The notes under the pieces are model-generated. The model had not been told where the DNA came from and did not search any database. It was given only the letters and a program-made list of their open reading frames with translations. Source: JACNKV01 sp964645915 (GTDB lineage Bacteria; Fidelibacterota; Marinisomatia; Marinisomatales; JACNKV01). From it: a stretch of DNA of 16,141 bases. Positions within the stretch are counted from its first letter, which is position 1; every line of letters begins with the position of its first letter. The translations under genes were made by a program, and so were the position numbers. Where the stretch lies: contig CAZYDH010000031.1 of the NCBI GenBank assembly GCA_964645915.1, positions 1 through 16,141 of the forward strand, in the 5' to 3' direction. Of the stretch, positions 1 through 7,428 are shown one piece after another.

Positions 1-79
1 TATACCATTCGTAAACTACGTTATCGAGTACATATGATATAACATTAATAATTATAAAACAGGTCATGATACAAAATAA

Positions 80-95
80 CCCCGATTCCTCGGGG
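80..95 (-). terminator. Hairpin terminator after tRNA-Arg
   Basis: CCCCGA (80-85) and TCGGGG (90-95) form a GC-rich 6-bp stem with a 4-nt loop. Read on the minus strand the stem is followed by TTATTTTGT. It lies about 30 nt beyond the 3' end of tRNA-Arg, so it plausibly ends the tRNA-Gln/Glu/Arg transcript. The flanking AA/TT would make it weakly bidirectional. Confidence 0.7.
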
Positions 96-124
96 CTTTC
101 TGTTATATTTGTTAAAAGTAATTG

Positions 125-198
125 TACGCCCGAGAGGATTCGAACCCCTAATCCCCTGGTCCGTAGCCAGGTGCTCTATCCAATTAAGCCACGGGCGC
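125..198 (-). tRNA. tRNA-Arg (anticodon ACG)
   Basis: On the minus strand the gene begins GCGCCCG and closes with CGGGCGT plus discriminator A, a 7-bp acceptor stem ending in G1-U72. The anticodon stem CCTGG/CCAGG encloses loop CTACGGA, giving anticodon ACG (A34 presumably edited to inosine to read CGN). The T arm contains GGTTCGAATCC. No CCA is encoded. It is the last of three minus-strand tRNAs. Confidence 0.96.
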
Positions 199-254
199 AT
201 AATGATAAGAATGCTATTGTTAACATTCAAAAATATTTAAAGAACGACTTTTAG

Positions 255-326
255 TAGCCCGTACGGGAATCGAACCCGTGTTACCGCCTTGAGAGGGCGG
301 CGTCCTAACCGCTAGACGAACGGGCC
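255..326 (-). tRNA. tRNA-Glu (anticodon CTC)
   Basis: The acceptor stem is GGCCCGT/ACGGGCT with discriminator A. The anticodon stem CCGCC/GGCGG encloses loop CTCTCAA, giving anticodon CTC, which reads GAG. The T loop is GGTTCGATTCC. No CCA is encoded. It sits 5 nt from tRNA-Gln and 56 nt from tRNA-Arg, so the three are probably co-transcribed and processed. It is a substrate of the GltX encoded at 11058-12500. Confidence 0.96.
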
Positions 327-331
327 AGAAG

Positions 332-402
332 CTGGGGCACAGGGATTCGAACCCCAACCGGCGGAACCAGAATCCGCTGTCCTGCCGTTAGACGATGCCC
401 CA
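332..402 (-). tRNA. tRNA-Gln (anticodon CTG)
   Basis: The acceptor stem is a perfect TGGGGCA/TGCCCCA with discriminator G. The anticodon stem GCGGA/TCCGC encloses loop TTCTGGT, giving anticodon CTG, which reads CAG. U1-A72 and the discriminator G are typical tRNA-Gln identity features recognised by GlnRS. No CCA is encoded. It is the promoter-proximal tRNA of the Gln-Glu-Arg cluster. The matching GlnRS is at 9367-11052. Confidence 0.96.
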
Positions 403-419
403 AATTCTAATTGCAGACT

Positions 420-448
420 ATTAAAAAGCGCGTGAAATTTACAGTAAA
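420..448 (-). promoter_or_regulatory. Possible promoter of the tRNA cluster
   Basis: Upstream of tRNA-Gln on the minus strand, TTTACT (443-448) and TTTAAT (420-425) are separated by 17 nt, fitting a sigma70-like promoter. The -35 box lies inside a 6-bp inverted repeat, ATTTAC-A-GTAAAT (437-449). The match is modest and AT-rich DNA gives such hits by chance. The cluster could also be read from the upstream gene, since no terminator is visible between them. Confidence 0.3.
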
Positions 449-476
449 TACCGATATCACAAAACGTTTAATAAGG

Positions 477-1496
477 TTATTTTGTTAGAACTAGCGATCG
501 TATTTGAGTAGTATTTCCTACTCGAACATTACAAATATAAACACCGGAACTTAATTGGTTACCTTCGTTATTTCTACCATTCCACTGGATTGAATGCCGA
601 CCAGGGGGTTGAGAATATTTACTCAACTGATAGACTTGTTCACCTTGTATGTTGGTTATAATAATATCAACACTTGATACCAAATTCAAAGAGTAAGAAA
701 TAGTTGTAACAGGATTAAACGGGTTTGGGTACGCCGGAAACAGCTCAAATGATTGCACGACTTCCGTTGGTTCATTTGCTACAGTTGATTCAACAGTTAT
801 AGTTACATTATCAGTAAGAGTGAATACTCCGTCACTAATGGTTAATGTACATTCTATTTCTGTAATTTCATCAACCCACGGAGCTGTGAATGTTGGTGTT
901 TCTGAATTAGGATCATCAAAAGTCACATCATAGTTCGATGTCCAGTAAAATGTTAATTCATCTCCATCAGGATCCTCAGATAAACTTCCGTCTAAGTAAA
1001 CGGTCTCACCTTCCGTAATGGTTTGGTCTTCCCCTGCGAAAGCTGTTGGAGGAGATGTCAACGATGAGATAACAAAATCAAATCGTATAGAATCACTAGG
1101 CATATTTAGATCGTAAAAGAATAATTGAATATAAGCTGTACCATTTTCCGCTCCATCACCATCTGCGAAAACATCCAATGAAAATTCCCTTTCTTCATCG
1201 GGTGACAGTGGATTCATAAAATATTCGGCATTTGTTATGAGGGTATCCAAATCGGCAGGAAAACACACACCTATACACATTGCTGATAACCAACCCTCCG
1301 GTAGATTATTTTGGGTTCGAACCATAACAAGTGTTAACGATTCGCTTGAAATGTTATGAATAGGAGAATCAATGACTAAGGTTCGATTTAATGCTACATG
1401 AGCTGAAGTCATTTCGGGTGTAACGGTAAATTGTGTCTGTCCAAAAATAATTTGTAAAAGAACAGATACAATTATTATTGATCTAGTATTTTTCAT
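477..1496 (-). CDS. PKD-domain secreted protein with T9SS type-A sorting domain
   Basis: A 339-residue exported protein of unknown specific function, probably attached to or released from the cell surface. Residues 1-20 are a signal peptide (MKNTRSIIIV..., cleavage near FGQ/TQ). Residues 22-145 are a beta-rich domain with a CIGVC cysteine pair (Cys74, Cys78) after an LPEGW motif, a combination I associate with secreted proteins of this bacterial group. Residues 149-236 form a PKD/REJ-type Ig-like fold (PPTAFAGEDQTI, DPDGDELTFYW, TLTISDG). Residues about 250-339 are the T9SS C-terminal domain (YPNPFNP, SSGVYICNV, final RSLVLTK), which directs passage through the outer membrane. No catalytic motif is visible. 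The ATG at 1496 has no Shine-Dalgarno sequence; instead two inverted repeats sit just upstream. It ends in TAA, 74 nt before tRNA-Gln. Confidence 0.88.
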   Translation of the reverse strand: MKNTRSIIIVSVLLQIIFGQTQFTVTPEMTSAHVALNRTLVIDSPIHNISSESLTLVMVRTQNNLPEGWLSAMCIGVCFPADLDTLITNAEYFMNPLSPDEEREFSLDVFADGDGAENGTAYIQLFFYDLNMPSDSIRFDFVISSLTSPPTAFAGEDQTITEGETVYLDGSLSEDPDGDELTFYWTSNYDVTFDDPNSETPTFTAPWVDEITEIECTLTISDGVFTLTDNVTITVESTVANEPTEVVQSFELFPAYPNPFNPVTTISYSLNLVSSVDIIITNIQGEQVYQLSKYSQPPGRHSIQWNGRNNEGNQLSSGVYICNVRVGNTTQIRSLVLTK

Positions 1497-1506
1497 ATTA
1501 ATTATT

Positions 1507-1528
1507 AAAAGAAGATATCTCTTCTTTT
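1507..1528. repeat. Perfect 9-bp inverted repeat next to the 1496 start
   Basis: AAAAGAAGA (1507-1515), a 4-nt spacer TATC, and TCTTCTTTT (1520-1528). It lies only 10 nt upstream of the ATG at 1496, in its 5' leader. On the minus strand the hairpin is followed by an AT-rich TAATAATTAAT tract. It could be an operator, an RNA stem affecting translation, or a terminator/attenuator. The sequence does not decide between them. Confidence 0.6.
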
Positions 1529-1530
1529 GT

Positions 1531-1546
1531 AACCTTTTTTAAGGTT
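1531..1546. repeat. Second inverted repeat, AACCTT-4-AAGGTT
   Basis: AACCTT (1531-1536), TTTT, AAGGTT (1541-1546). It is adjacent to the 1507-1528 palindrome, giving two consecutive hairpins in the leader of the PKD/T9SS gene. The role is unknown. Confidence 0.5.
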
Positions 1547-1633
1547 GTAGACTATTTTATTTTGCATTATTATTCTAAATAATAATGTTTTCTTATAGAA
1601 TAAATTAAGTGTGTATATAATTAAGTTCAAAGA

Positions 1634-1665
1634 AAAGAAAAGGCTCTAATTAGAGCCTTTTCTTT
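1634..1665 (-). terminator. Perfect 16-bp-arm hairpin terminator after the selenoprotein gene
   Basis: The two 16-nt halves centred at 1649/1650 are exactly complementary (core AAAAGGCTCTAA / TTAGAGCCTTTT). The hairpin lies 23 nt beyond the stop codon at 1689, and on the minus strand the stem ends in CCTTTTCTTTG. The symmetrical A and T tracts would let it act in both directions. It probably marks the 3' end of the long minus-strand transcript that comes through glnS and the redox genes. Confidence 0.85.
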
Positions 1666-1688
1666 ATATTATTTTGAATTGTTACTTA

Positions 1689-4289
1689 TTATTTAAGTAA
1701 AATCAACTTCTTTGTTAAGGTCGTTGTACTTGTCTGTAATGTGTAAAAATATACACCGGAAGATAAGTTTGAACCATCAAAGGTGATCTGATAATTACCG
1801 GGTTTGTGAACTTCATTCACTAAAGTAAGAATTTCTTTCCCTAACAGATCATAAATCCCTAATTGAATAGGTCCTTCTTCAGAAACCGAGTAATCTATCA
1901 TTGTAACAGGGTTAAATGGATTTGGATAGTTTTGTCCAAGTACAAATTTCTCGGGTTGAATATCAGAACGTTTCTCTAATCTCAACTTGCTTTGAAGACC
2001 ATCAAGAATAAATTCACTCCCATCAGAGAGTTGATATTCATAACCATATTGGTCGATCAGTACCCATGTTTCACTAACATCAATAAGATTTGCAGAAACG
2101 ATTAATTGCTCATTGAGTCCGCTGACTTCAATGTTGTTTGAAGTCTCTGTTACTTTATAGTCTCCTACAAATCGAAGATCAAAAACTCCAACCGGAGGTT
2201 TTGGTGGCAAGCTGTAACGGATGAGTTCATTCTCTGGTATTTCGACTCCAAAGTATAACGGTTTGTTATTGATGTATAATGTATTCGCCTTAGATAACCA
2301 ATCTTCATTTTCAATAACTCGAGAAGATGTTGAGCCACTCAACATAATATCCCCAACTCCGGTTGAACGTAGCCAATATCCGTAACCCGGGTCAACACTT
2401 GTTACGTTAACATATCCATTGCTAAAACCATAGCACGTACCTTGAATAATCAATCCGTTTGGATCATCTACAGAAGTAATATCACAATTAACAGAAGGTC
2501 CGGCTATCATATTCCATCCTTCAATTAGAGATACATTAACACTTTGAACTGGTGCTCCAGTGATTGTGTTTGTACCTTCTTCAGTAAAACGTAACCAATA
2601 ACCAACACCTAACTGCAATTCGGTTTCGGCTTGATAACCACCGTTAAATGAGAAAAGAGTGTTTTCTACAGAATTAGGATAAAGATTCGTGTATAATGGA
2701 TCCGCAACACCAGCGGGTAATCCTACCATATTCCAATCAGCCAAATTTGTAAAATCAATAGCGACACTTGCACCCGTTATTTCTACAACTGTCGATGCTG
2801 ATAACGCAGATTCACCTGAAGAATAAACAGCTGACACGGCAAAGGAATACGTTCCGTTGACTAAACCTTCAACAGTATATGCCTGTTCAGTAACAATAGC
2901 TTCTCCATTCAAAGGTTCTTCAACGCTTAATTCCCAAACATTATAACCTAAAAGATCCCTTGTACGAGAAGGTACAGCTTCAAATGTTACACTTTCAGAA
3001 TTTCCAAAGTCACCGCCAGTTGCAATTTGAGTTCCATTAAGGATCAGATTGTAATATCCATTACCATAGGTACAACATATTCCATCTCCATATGAATCAT
3101 AAATGGTGAAAGTATACATACCAAGATCCAGTTCTATATCCCAGGTAAAAAGTGTGGCTCCACCTGATAGATCACCTGTCTGTATTGAAGAAACAACATT
3201 GCCTGAGTCATCAACTAAATCCCAAGATGTTTCCGCCGGATAATTGTCTGTATAAATTTCGATATTTAACAGAGCTGTAGGTATTTCAGGGTAAGGCCAT
3301 GAAAGTGATACAGTTCCTCCTTCCACCTCAGCATAAACTTCAAATGGTGAGATTAGTAATTCCTGCATTGATATATCTAAAGTCGTTGTTTCATTTGAAA
3401 CAGTTGTTACATTGACGACTGACGTTTCATAATTTGGATGCGATACTTCTACATCATAGCTTTGTGCTATTGTATTTAATGTATAGGTTCCATTAAATGT
3501 CGTAGTCGTCTCAAATCCACCTGCTGTAACAGTAGCATTTGGAATAGGATTATTAGTAAACGCATCCGTTATTATTCCTGACAAAACCGCGTCTTGAGCA
3601 AAAGTAGCTTTTGATGCTTGCAATACTTCTCGAGTTGTAATTGGATATTGTCCACCGGTGGATTCACCTTCGTTTGTCTGTACAATTACAGCCGCCGTAA
3701 CTTTAGAAAGATCCCAGCTAGGATCAAAAGCGAAAGTTTTCGTGTAAGTATTTGTTTGACCAACAGTCGTTAAGTCAAATACTTCATCATCGTAAGCTGC
3801 AACAGTTGCAAAGTATGAAGCAGAATATTCATACGTTAATATATATTGAATAAAATTATCATTTGTAGTTATTGCATCAGTTACTTCTACATCAGCAGTA
3901 ATGAGGACATTTCCAAAAGATACTTCAACAGTCGTCATGATAGATAATGGACTTTCAACGGCTATAATATCTTCATAATGTCCTACATATCTTGGGTATG
4001 CATTTCCTCCTCCAACATCAGGAATGTATCCTCCAAATACAGCTGTTGGAAGTGCAGCAACACCATACCATGAATTTCGATTATCGTAATTGGGGCTATT
4101 ATGACCATCGCCTTCCCATATTAGGGGAACAATGTCATAATTATCATTAAGTTGGGATAAGCCAGCACGGGCATCCGGACAGTACGTTCACCATGTCTCT
4201 GTGAATACTTCTCCTACAACCATTCGTTGTGTGGCTACTGCAAATGAAAATAATATATTAATAACCAATAATAATCGCAGCATTTTCAT
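1689..4289 (-). CDS. Putative selenocysteine-containing Omp28/thioredoxin-like protein with T9SS sorting domain (in-frame UGA at codon 34)
   Basis: I read one 866-residue gene with TGA recoded as selenocysteine. The ATG at 4289 has AAGGAG 7 nt upstream, followed by signal peptide MKMLRLLLVINILFSFAVA. At residues 26-38, GEVFTETW-U-TYCP is a thioredoxin-type motif with Sec34 and Cys37; the neighbouring Omp28-like protein has TTCTNCP at the same place. An Omp28-like domain follows to about residue 230 (ALPTAVFGGY resembles the cis-Pro region). Next are a carboxypeptidase-regulatory-like repeat (about 232-309), a beta domain with DSYGDGICCTYGNG (about 350-437), an FN3-like domain (about 440-505), a module with repeated WNM and GYWLR motifs (about 508-660), and a T9SS sorting domain (about 783-866: YPNPFNP, SSGVYFY, KKLILLK). 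Inferred role: a surface or secreted thiol/selenol oxidoreductase. The main alternative is a pseudogene with a nonsense mutation, but 832 intact downstream codons and the SECIS-like hairpin argue against it. A start at ATG 3938 would lack signal peptide and ribosome binding site. Confidence 0.83.
4155..4176 (-). promoter_or_regulatory. Candidate bacterial SECIS element
   Basis: On the minus strand, GGAT-GCC pairs with GGC-(TT)-ATCC, giving a 7-bp stem with a 2-nt UU bulge and the 6-nt apical loop CGUGCU. A G is at loop position 2. The stem starts 11 nt after the UGA and the loop 18 nt after it. Bacterial SECIS elements recognised by SelB are small hairpins in the coding region just 3' of UGA, with a G early in a short loop and roughly 16-37 nt between UGA and loop. 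This hairpin meets those criteria by eye. An overlapping 4-bp alternative (CCGG/CTGG) exists. The folding was not computed. Confidence 0.65.
4188..4190 (-). other. In-frame UGA read as selenocysteine (codon 34)
   Basis: This TGA is the only stop in frame between the ATG at 4289 and the TAA at 1689. It falls between TGG (Trp33) and ACG-TAC-TGT (Thr-Tyr-Cys), replacing the N-terminal, nucleophilic cysteine of a CxxC motif. This is the position at which selenocysteine is usually found in UxxC thioredoxin-fold proteins. TGA acts as an ordinary stop at 15837-15839, so the codon is not globally reassigned. Confidence 0.78.
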
Positions 4290-4296
4290 GTTTAAT

Positions 4297-4302
4297 CTCC
4301 TT
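4297..4302 (-). promoter_or_regulatory. Strong Shine-Dalgarno fixing the start at 4289
   Basis: AAGGAG on the minus strand, within AAAAAAGGAG, sits 7 nt before the ATG at 4289. It is one of the strongest ribosome binding sites in the window and decides the start of the selenoprotein gene. Confidence 0.85.
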
Positions 4303-4417
4303 TTTTAATTAAAGTAAAGTGCTTAGAATGATAACTAAAGTTAAGTGTCTAGTTATTAACTTCAAAGTATGAAATATTTTTTACTTAACATGAATTTTTA
4401 TTTATAACATGGGATCA

Positions 4418-5740
4418 TTATGGTAACGGTTTATGATTGACGTTTGCCTGAATAATCTCATTACTATTTGTATTTTGAATAAAAGTGACTACAGAGAATT
4501 CATCTTCACTATACCAATCAGGCTTTACTAAAGACATCTCGATATTAACTATAGATTCCCCTATAGAATACTGATCAATATCTCTCATAACCTGATAGTG
4601 ATGAGTCTCGCCATTCGATCCTTCATATTCGACTTCGTTCTCGGTCAGCACCGCGCACAAAGTATACTGAGTGAGATCGATATTTCCATAGATATGCACA
4701 GAGACACCAAGAGAATCTGAGGTTTCAATTACATCATGCCCAATATACACTTCTGCTGATGTTTCTATTCTTTCTATAAGTGTTGCTGTAGCGTTTTCTA
4801 TTGGACCAACTCCCACAAAAGGACTACTACCATCAATTGTTAAGAAAGGTGCAATAGGAAAAGGAATATAGGAATACATCCTGGAATCACTCTCTTCAGG
4901 GTTGTATGCATACATCGGATCTCCGGGAGCTGGAGTACCAAGATGATAACGAATAACTGCCATAGACGATGAGTAAGTATCTAGATACTCAGAAACAATT
5001 TCATTCGCTTCCGGACAATTTGTGCAAGTAGTACTTGTAAACAATTCAGCTAAAACAACATGTCTAATTTCAGAAAAAATATTTAACAAAACGTTTATGA
5101 TTAAATCTTCACCAAAATACCCAGTAATTAATACTGCTTCTTCACTAGGATATATACTGGTTATTAGTAAAGTATCATAAGTAAAATATTCAAATATTGA
5201 ATTTTCAACACTGTCTTCATTAAAATAGGAGACTTCAAATGAATCAGGACATACATTATCTGTAGTATCAAATAACTCAGTTAGAGAATATTTATAAGGT
5301 TCTCCCATATTTAAATGTAATAATGGGGCTTCAATATATACTGAATCTATAATTATTCTTTCATAGATTATTATCTTAATATAAAGTTTATATGCTTTTA
5401 CATTAGAAGAACAACTTAATTGTATAGTTGTTTCACCAACGTTTAATGCCTGAATAATAAAATATTCGTTTTCAACATGTGTGACTTCAATTATATTATT
5501 GTTGATATTTGAATCTATTGATTCAATTGATAGTTGTTCGGCACTTTGTAGATCAACAATGTCTTCTAACGAAACAACTAAACTATCACCTTCTTGAATA
5601 AAATATTCTGTAGAATATTCATCCTCGGGTGGATTAAAAGGATCATTAATAAACTCACATCCTTGAAACAATAAAATACTTACTCCGAGTGTAATTAATA
5701 TTTTCTTTACAAAATTTTGATATGTTCTTTGTTCTCTCAT
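4418..5740 (-). CDS. Omp28-like lipoprotein with thioredoxin CxxC motif
   Basis: A 440-residue lipoprotein. After a basic N-terminus, a hydrophobic segment ends in lipobox LFQGC with lipidated Cys28, so it is probably anchored in the outer membrane. Residues about 40-225 are beta-rich with no family I recognise and contain Cys110 and Cys164. From about residue 228 comes an Omp28-related thioredoxin-like domain: VVLAELFTSTTCTNCPEA with Cys239 and Cys242 as the redox pair, then an IRYHLG strand and FPIAPFLTIDGS, where a cis-proline is expected. The C-terminus carries no T9SS sorting signal, in line with lipid anchoring. The ATG overlaps the TAA of the barrel gene by 1 nt (TAATG), implying translational coupling. 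The selenoprotein gene follows after 128 nt and appears to be a Sec-containing relative of the CxxC region. Inferred role: thiol-disulfide exchange in the periplasm or at the outer membrane. Confidence 0.85.
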   Translation of the reverse strand: MREQRTYQNFVKKILITLGVSILLFQGCEFINDPFNPPEDEYSTEYFIQEGDSLVVSLEDIVDLQSAEQLSIESIDSNINNNIIEVTHVENEYFIIQALNVGETTIQLSCSSNVKAYKLYIKIIIYERIIIDSVYIEAPLLHLNMGEPYKYSLTELFDTTDNVCPDSFEVSYFNEDSVENSIFEYFTYDTLLITSIYPSEEAVLITGYFGEDLIINVLLNIFSEIRHVVLAELFTSTTCTNCPEANEIVSEYLDTYSSSMAVIRYHLGTPAPGDPMYAYNPEESDSRMYSYIPFPIAPFLTIDGSSPFVGVGPIENATATLIERIETSAEVYIGHDVIETSDSLGVSVHIYGNIDLTQYTLCAVLTENEVEYEGSNGETHHYQVMRDIDQYSIGESIVNIEMSLVKPDWYSEDEFSVVTFIQNTNSNEIIQANVNHKPLP

Positions 5741-7428
5741 TATAGTCTGTACTCCAGAAATAATCTCCCACCTTCAAAAGGACTTATATATCTACATACG
5801 CCACCCGTACAACGGATACCTCCTTTTTCAGCACCATACGAACCACGTAAACGTAATTTAGAAGAATGTTTATAAGTAATCTCACCACTAAGCCATGATT
5901 CTGTTTCACCCGATTCATCACTCCTATCATAAATAACAGAAAATGACCACTTACCTTTTAAGTCAATCGAACCTATCCATTGCAGTGATTGAAATGGATC
6001 ATGCTCTTCAATTAAATCTCCGGATGGAGTTAATATGACCTGATTGGAATTCTGCCATGATAAAACATTGTTAAGCACTACAGCTCCAAAACGATATGAC
6101 ATATACATCGGTGTAATGGTAATATGATTAAAATTTTCCCCACGTTCATCAGAAATTGATTCGGTATATTGAGTCATTGCGGCAATAAATCGATTAGTTA
6201 ATGGATACCCGTTGTATTCTAATTCAAAATAGTATTCAGTAAAAGGTAGATATTTTGGAGCAGTTTTTGGAATCAATAGATTTTCACTTATATTTTCATT
6301 CCAGACCGATGTTTGGCTTAGTGCAACATAATTAAGAGTACCAATCCAATTTCCTGTTGAATACTTCAGGTCTAAATTAATCCCAACTTCATCACCGTAA
6401 TTAACCGGATGTGTTCGGTTGGCTAATAGACTAATGTCATGTTGTTTCATTCCAATCGGACCCATTTGAAACGGATAAGCGTTTAAAGCCTGTCGGTACA
6501 AATTTGATCGATTTTGTAAAGGTTCTATCCCCCATTGGTATCTTCGATATTCTGCTAAGACAGTAAACCATTCCGGGTACCAATTCAATTGTAAATAGTA
6601 CGCATTGCCATGCTGAGAATCAAGAGACTTCATAAGTTCAATAGACCCTTGTGATATTTCTTGTTCAACAATTGGAACATCAAATCTTTTTACCATTTCA
6701 CTCATTTCTATCATAACATCAAACGACATACCAAAATAAGAAAATGTTACACCAGGATTAATCATAGAAGCGTGTTGATCTAATATAACTTCATTTGGGG
6801 CAAATGTTGTGGAATTTAGATGATATTCCTTTACTTCTGAGTATAAACGAGAATAGACTACATAGGGAGAGAGTGTCCATGAACCATCTGTAGATAAAAC
6901 ATTCAATTGAGTCCCTCCCACGTCGAATGAAGATTTTCCATCTGGTTCACGAATATCTGAATTGGGTGAGTAGAAACGAAAGGATTCATTCCGTCCGGCA
7001 ATTGCTAATATTTCTACTTGATCTGACAGATTCCCACGTATTTTCATCCCTATCGGACGATTATCAAAATCAATTTCTTTTATATCAAACAAATTTAAAG
7101 AGAGACCATTCCCAATCACTCCTTTAATATGTCCAAAATCTGCTGAAATATTATCTCCTGAATAGGTAAGAGTTAAATTACGAAATCCGGTTTGTGCAAA
7201 TCCAAATTCAGGAGGGTTTGTATATTGAATTTCTGAGGATAAATTCCATTTCTGCAAACTAGCGTTAAAATTTAGATATTGTTCGCTGTAGATGTAATCA
7301 TCTTCAGATTGTTGTCCATTCCCGTAGCGAGAGGTTATTCCAAAATCCCAGTCGACAGATTCAGAATATAATATAGATAATAAAAGTGTGAATAATATAC
7401 TAGTTAACTTGAGTGTCTTTCGTTTCAT
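5740..7428 (-). CDS. DUF6029-like outer-membrane beta-barrel protein
   Basis: A 562-residue protein with signal peptide (MKRKTLKLTSILFTLLLSILYS). It is rich in alternating, aromatic-flanked beta strands, with frequent Tyr/Trp at strand ends and a terminal strand FEGGRLFLEYRL, all typical of an outer-membrane barrel. The C-terminal GGIRCTGGVCRYISPFEGG, with a cysteine pair about five residues apart, resembles the conserved end of DUF6029 barrels of Bacteroidetes. I recognise that from memory and it is not verified. The start overlaps the end of the TlpA-like gene by 29 nt and its stop overlaps the Omp28-like start, so the three are translationally coupled. Inferred role: outer-membrane partner of the TlpA/Omp28 proteins. 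The transported or bound substrate is unknown. The terminal cysteine pair could be a target of the neighbouring thioredoxins. Confidence 0.8.
   Translation of the reverse strand: MKRKTLKLTSILFTLLLSILYSESVDWDFGITSRYGNGQQSEDDYIYSEQYLNFNASLQKWNLSSEIQYTNPPEFGFAQTGFRNLTLTYSGDNISADFGHIKGVIGNGLSLNLFDIKEIDFDNRPIGMKIRGNLSDQVEILAIAGRNESFRFYSPNSDIREPDGKSSFDVGGTQLNVLSTDGSWTLSPYVVYSRLYSEVKEYHLNSTTFAPNEVILDQHASMINPGVTFSYFGMSFDVMIEMSEMVKRFDVPIVEQEISQGSIELMKSLDSQHGNAYYLQLNWYPEWFTVLAEYRRYQWGIEPLQNRSNLYRQALNAYPFQMGPIGMKQHDISLLANRTHPVNYGDEVGINLDLKYSTGNWIGTLNYVALSQTSVWNENISENLLIPKTAPKYLPFTEYYFELEYNGYPLTNRFIAAMTQYTESISDERGENFNHITITPMYMSYRFGAVVLNNVLSWQNSNQVILTPSGDLIEEHDPFQSLQWIGSIDLKGKWSFSVIYDRSDESGETESWLSGEITYKHSSKLRLRGSYGAEKGGIRCTGGVCRYISPFEGGRLFLEYRL

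Noticed and set aside
45..254. Two short open frames (45-230 minus, 66-254 plus) over the left edge
   Set aside because: They overlap tRNA-Arg and its terminator and their products look like tRNA translated in frame.
125..402. tRNA cluster as an integration site of a mobile element
   Set aside because: No integrase, direct repeat of a tRNA 3' end, or phage gene was seen nearby.
1689..3938. A complete gene starting at the ATG at 3938 (749 residues)
   Set aside because: This start has no ribosome binding site or signal peptide although the protein ends in a T9SS sorting domain. The frame continues upstream through the TGA to a proper start at 4289.
4188..4190. Nonsense mutation making the T9SS gene a pseudogene
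   Set aside because: Not fully excludable, but there are no other lesions in 832 downstream codons, the codon falls exactly on a catalytic Cys position, and a SECIS-like hairpin follows.
4188..4190. Genome-wide reassignment of TGA to Trp or Gly (codes 4 or 25)
   Set aside because: TGA ends the T9SS protein at 15837-15839 exactly after its canonical RKLILLK terminus, and tryptophan is encoded by TGG in the genes read.
4331..4362. Interleaved inverted repeats (ATAACTA/TAGTTAT and AAGTTAA/TTAACTT) between the Omp28-like and selenoprotein genes
   Set aside because: They are short, AT-only or nearly so, and expected by chance in AT-rich spacer DNA. No terminator or clear promoter could be assigned.
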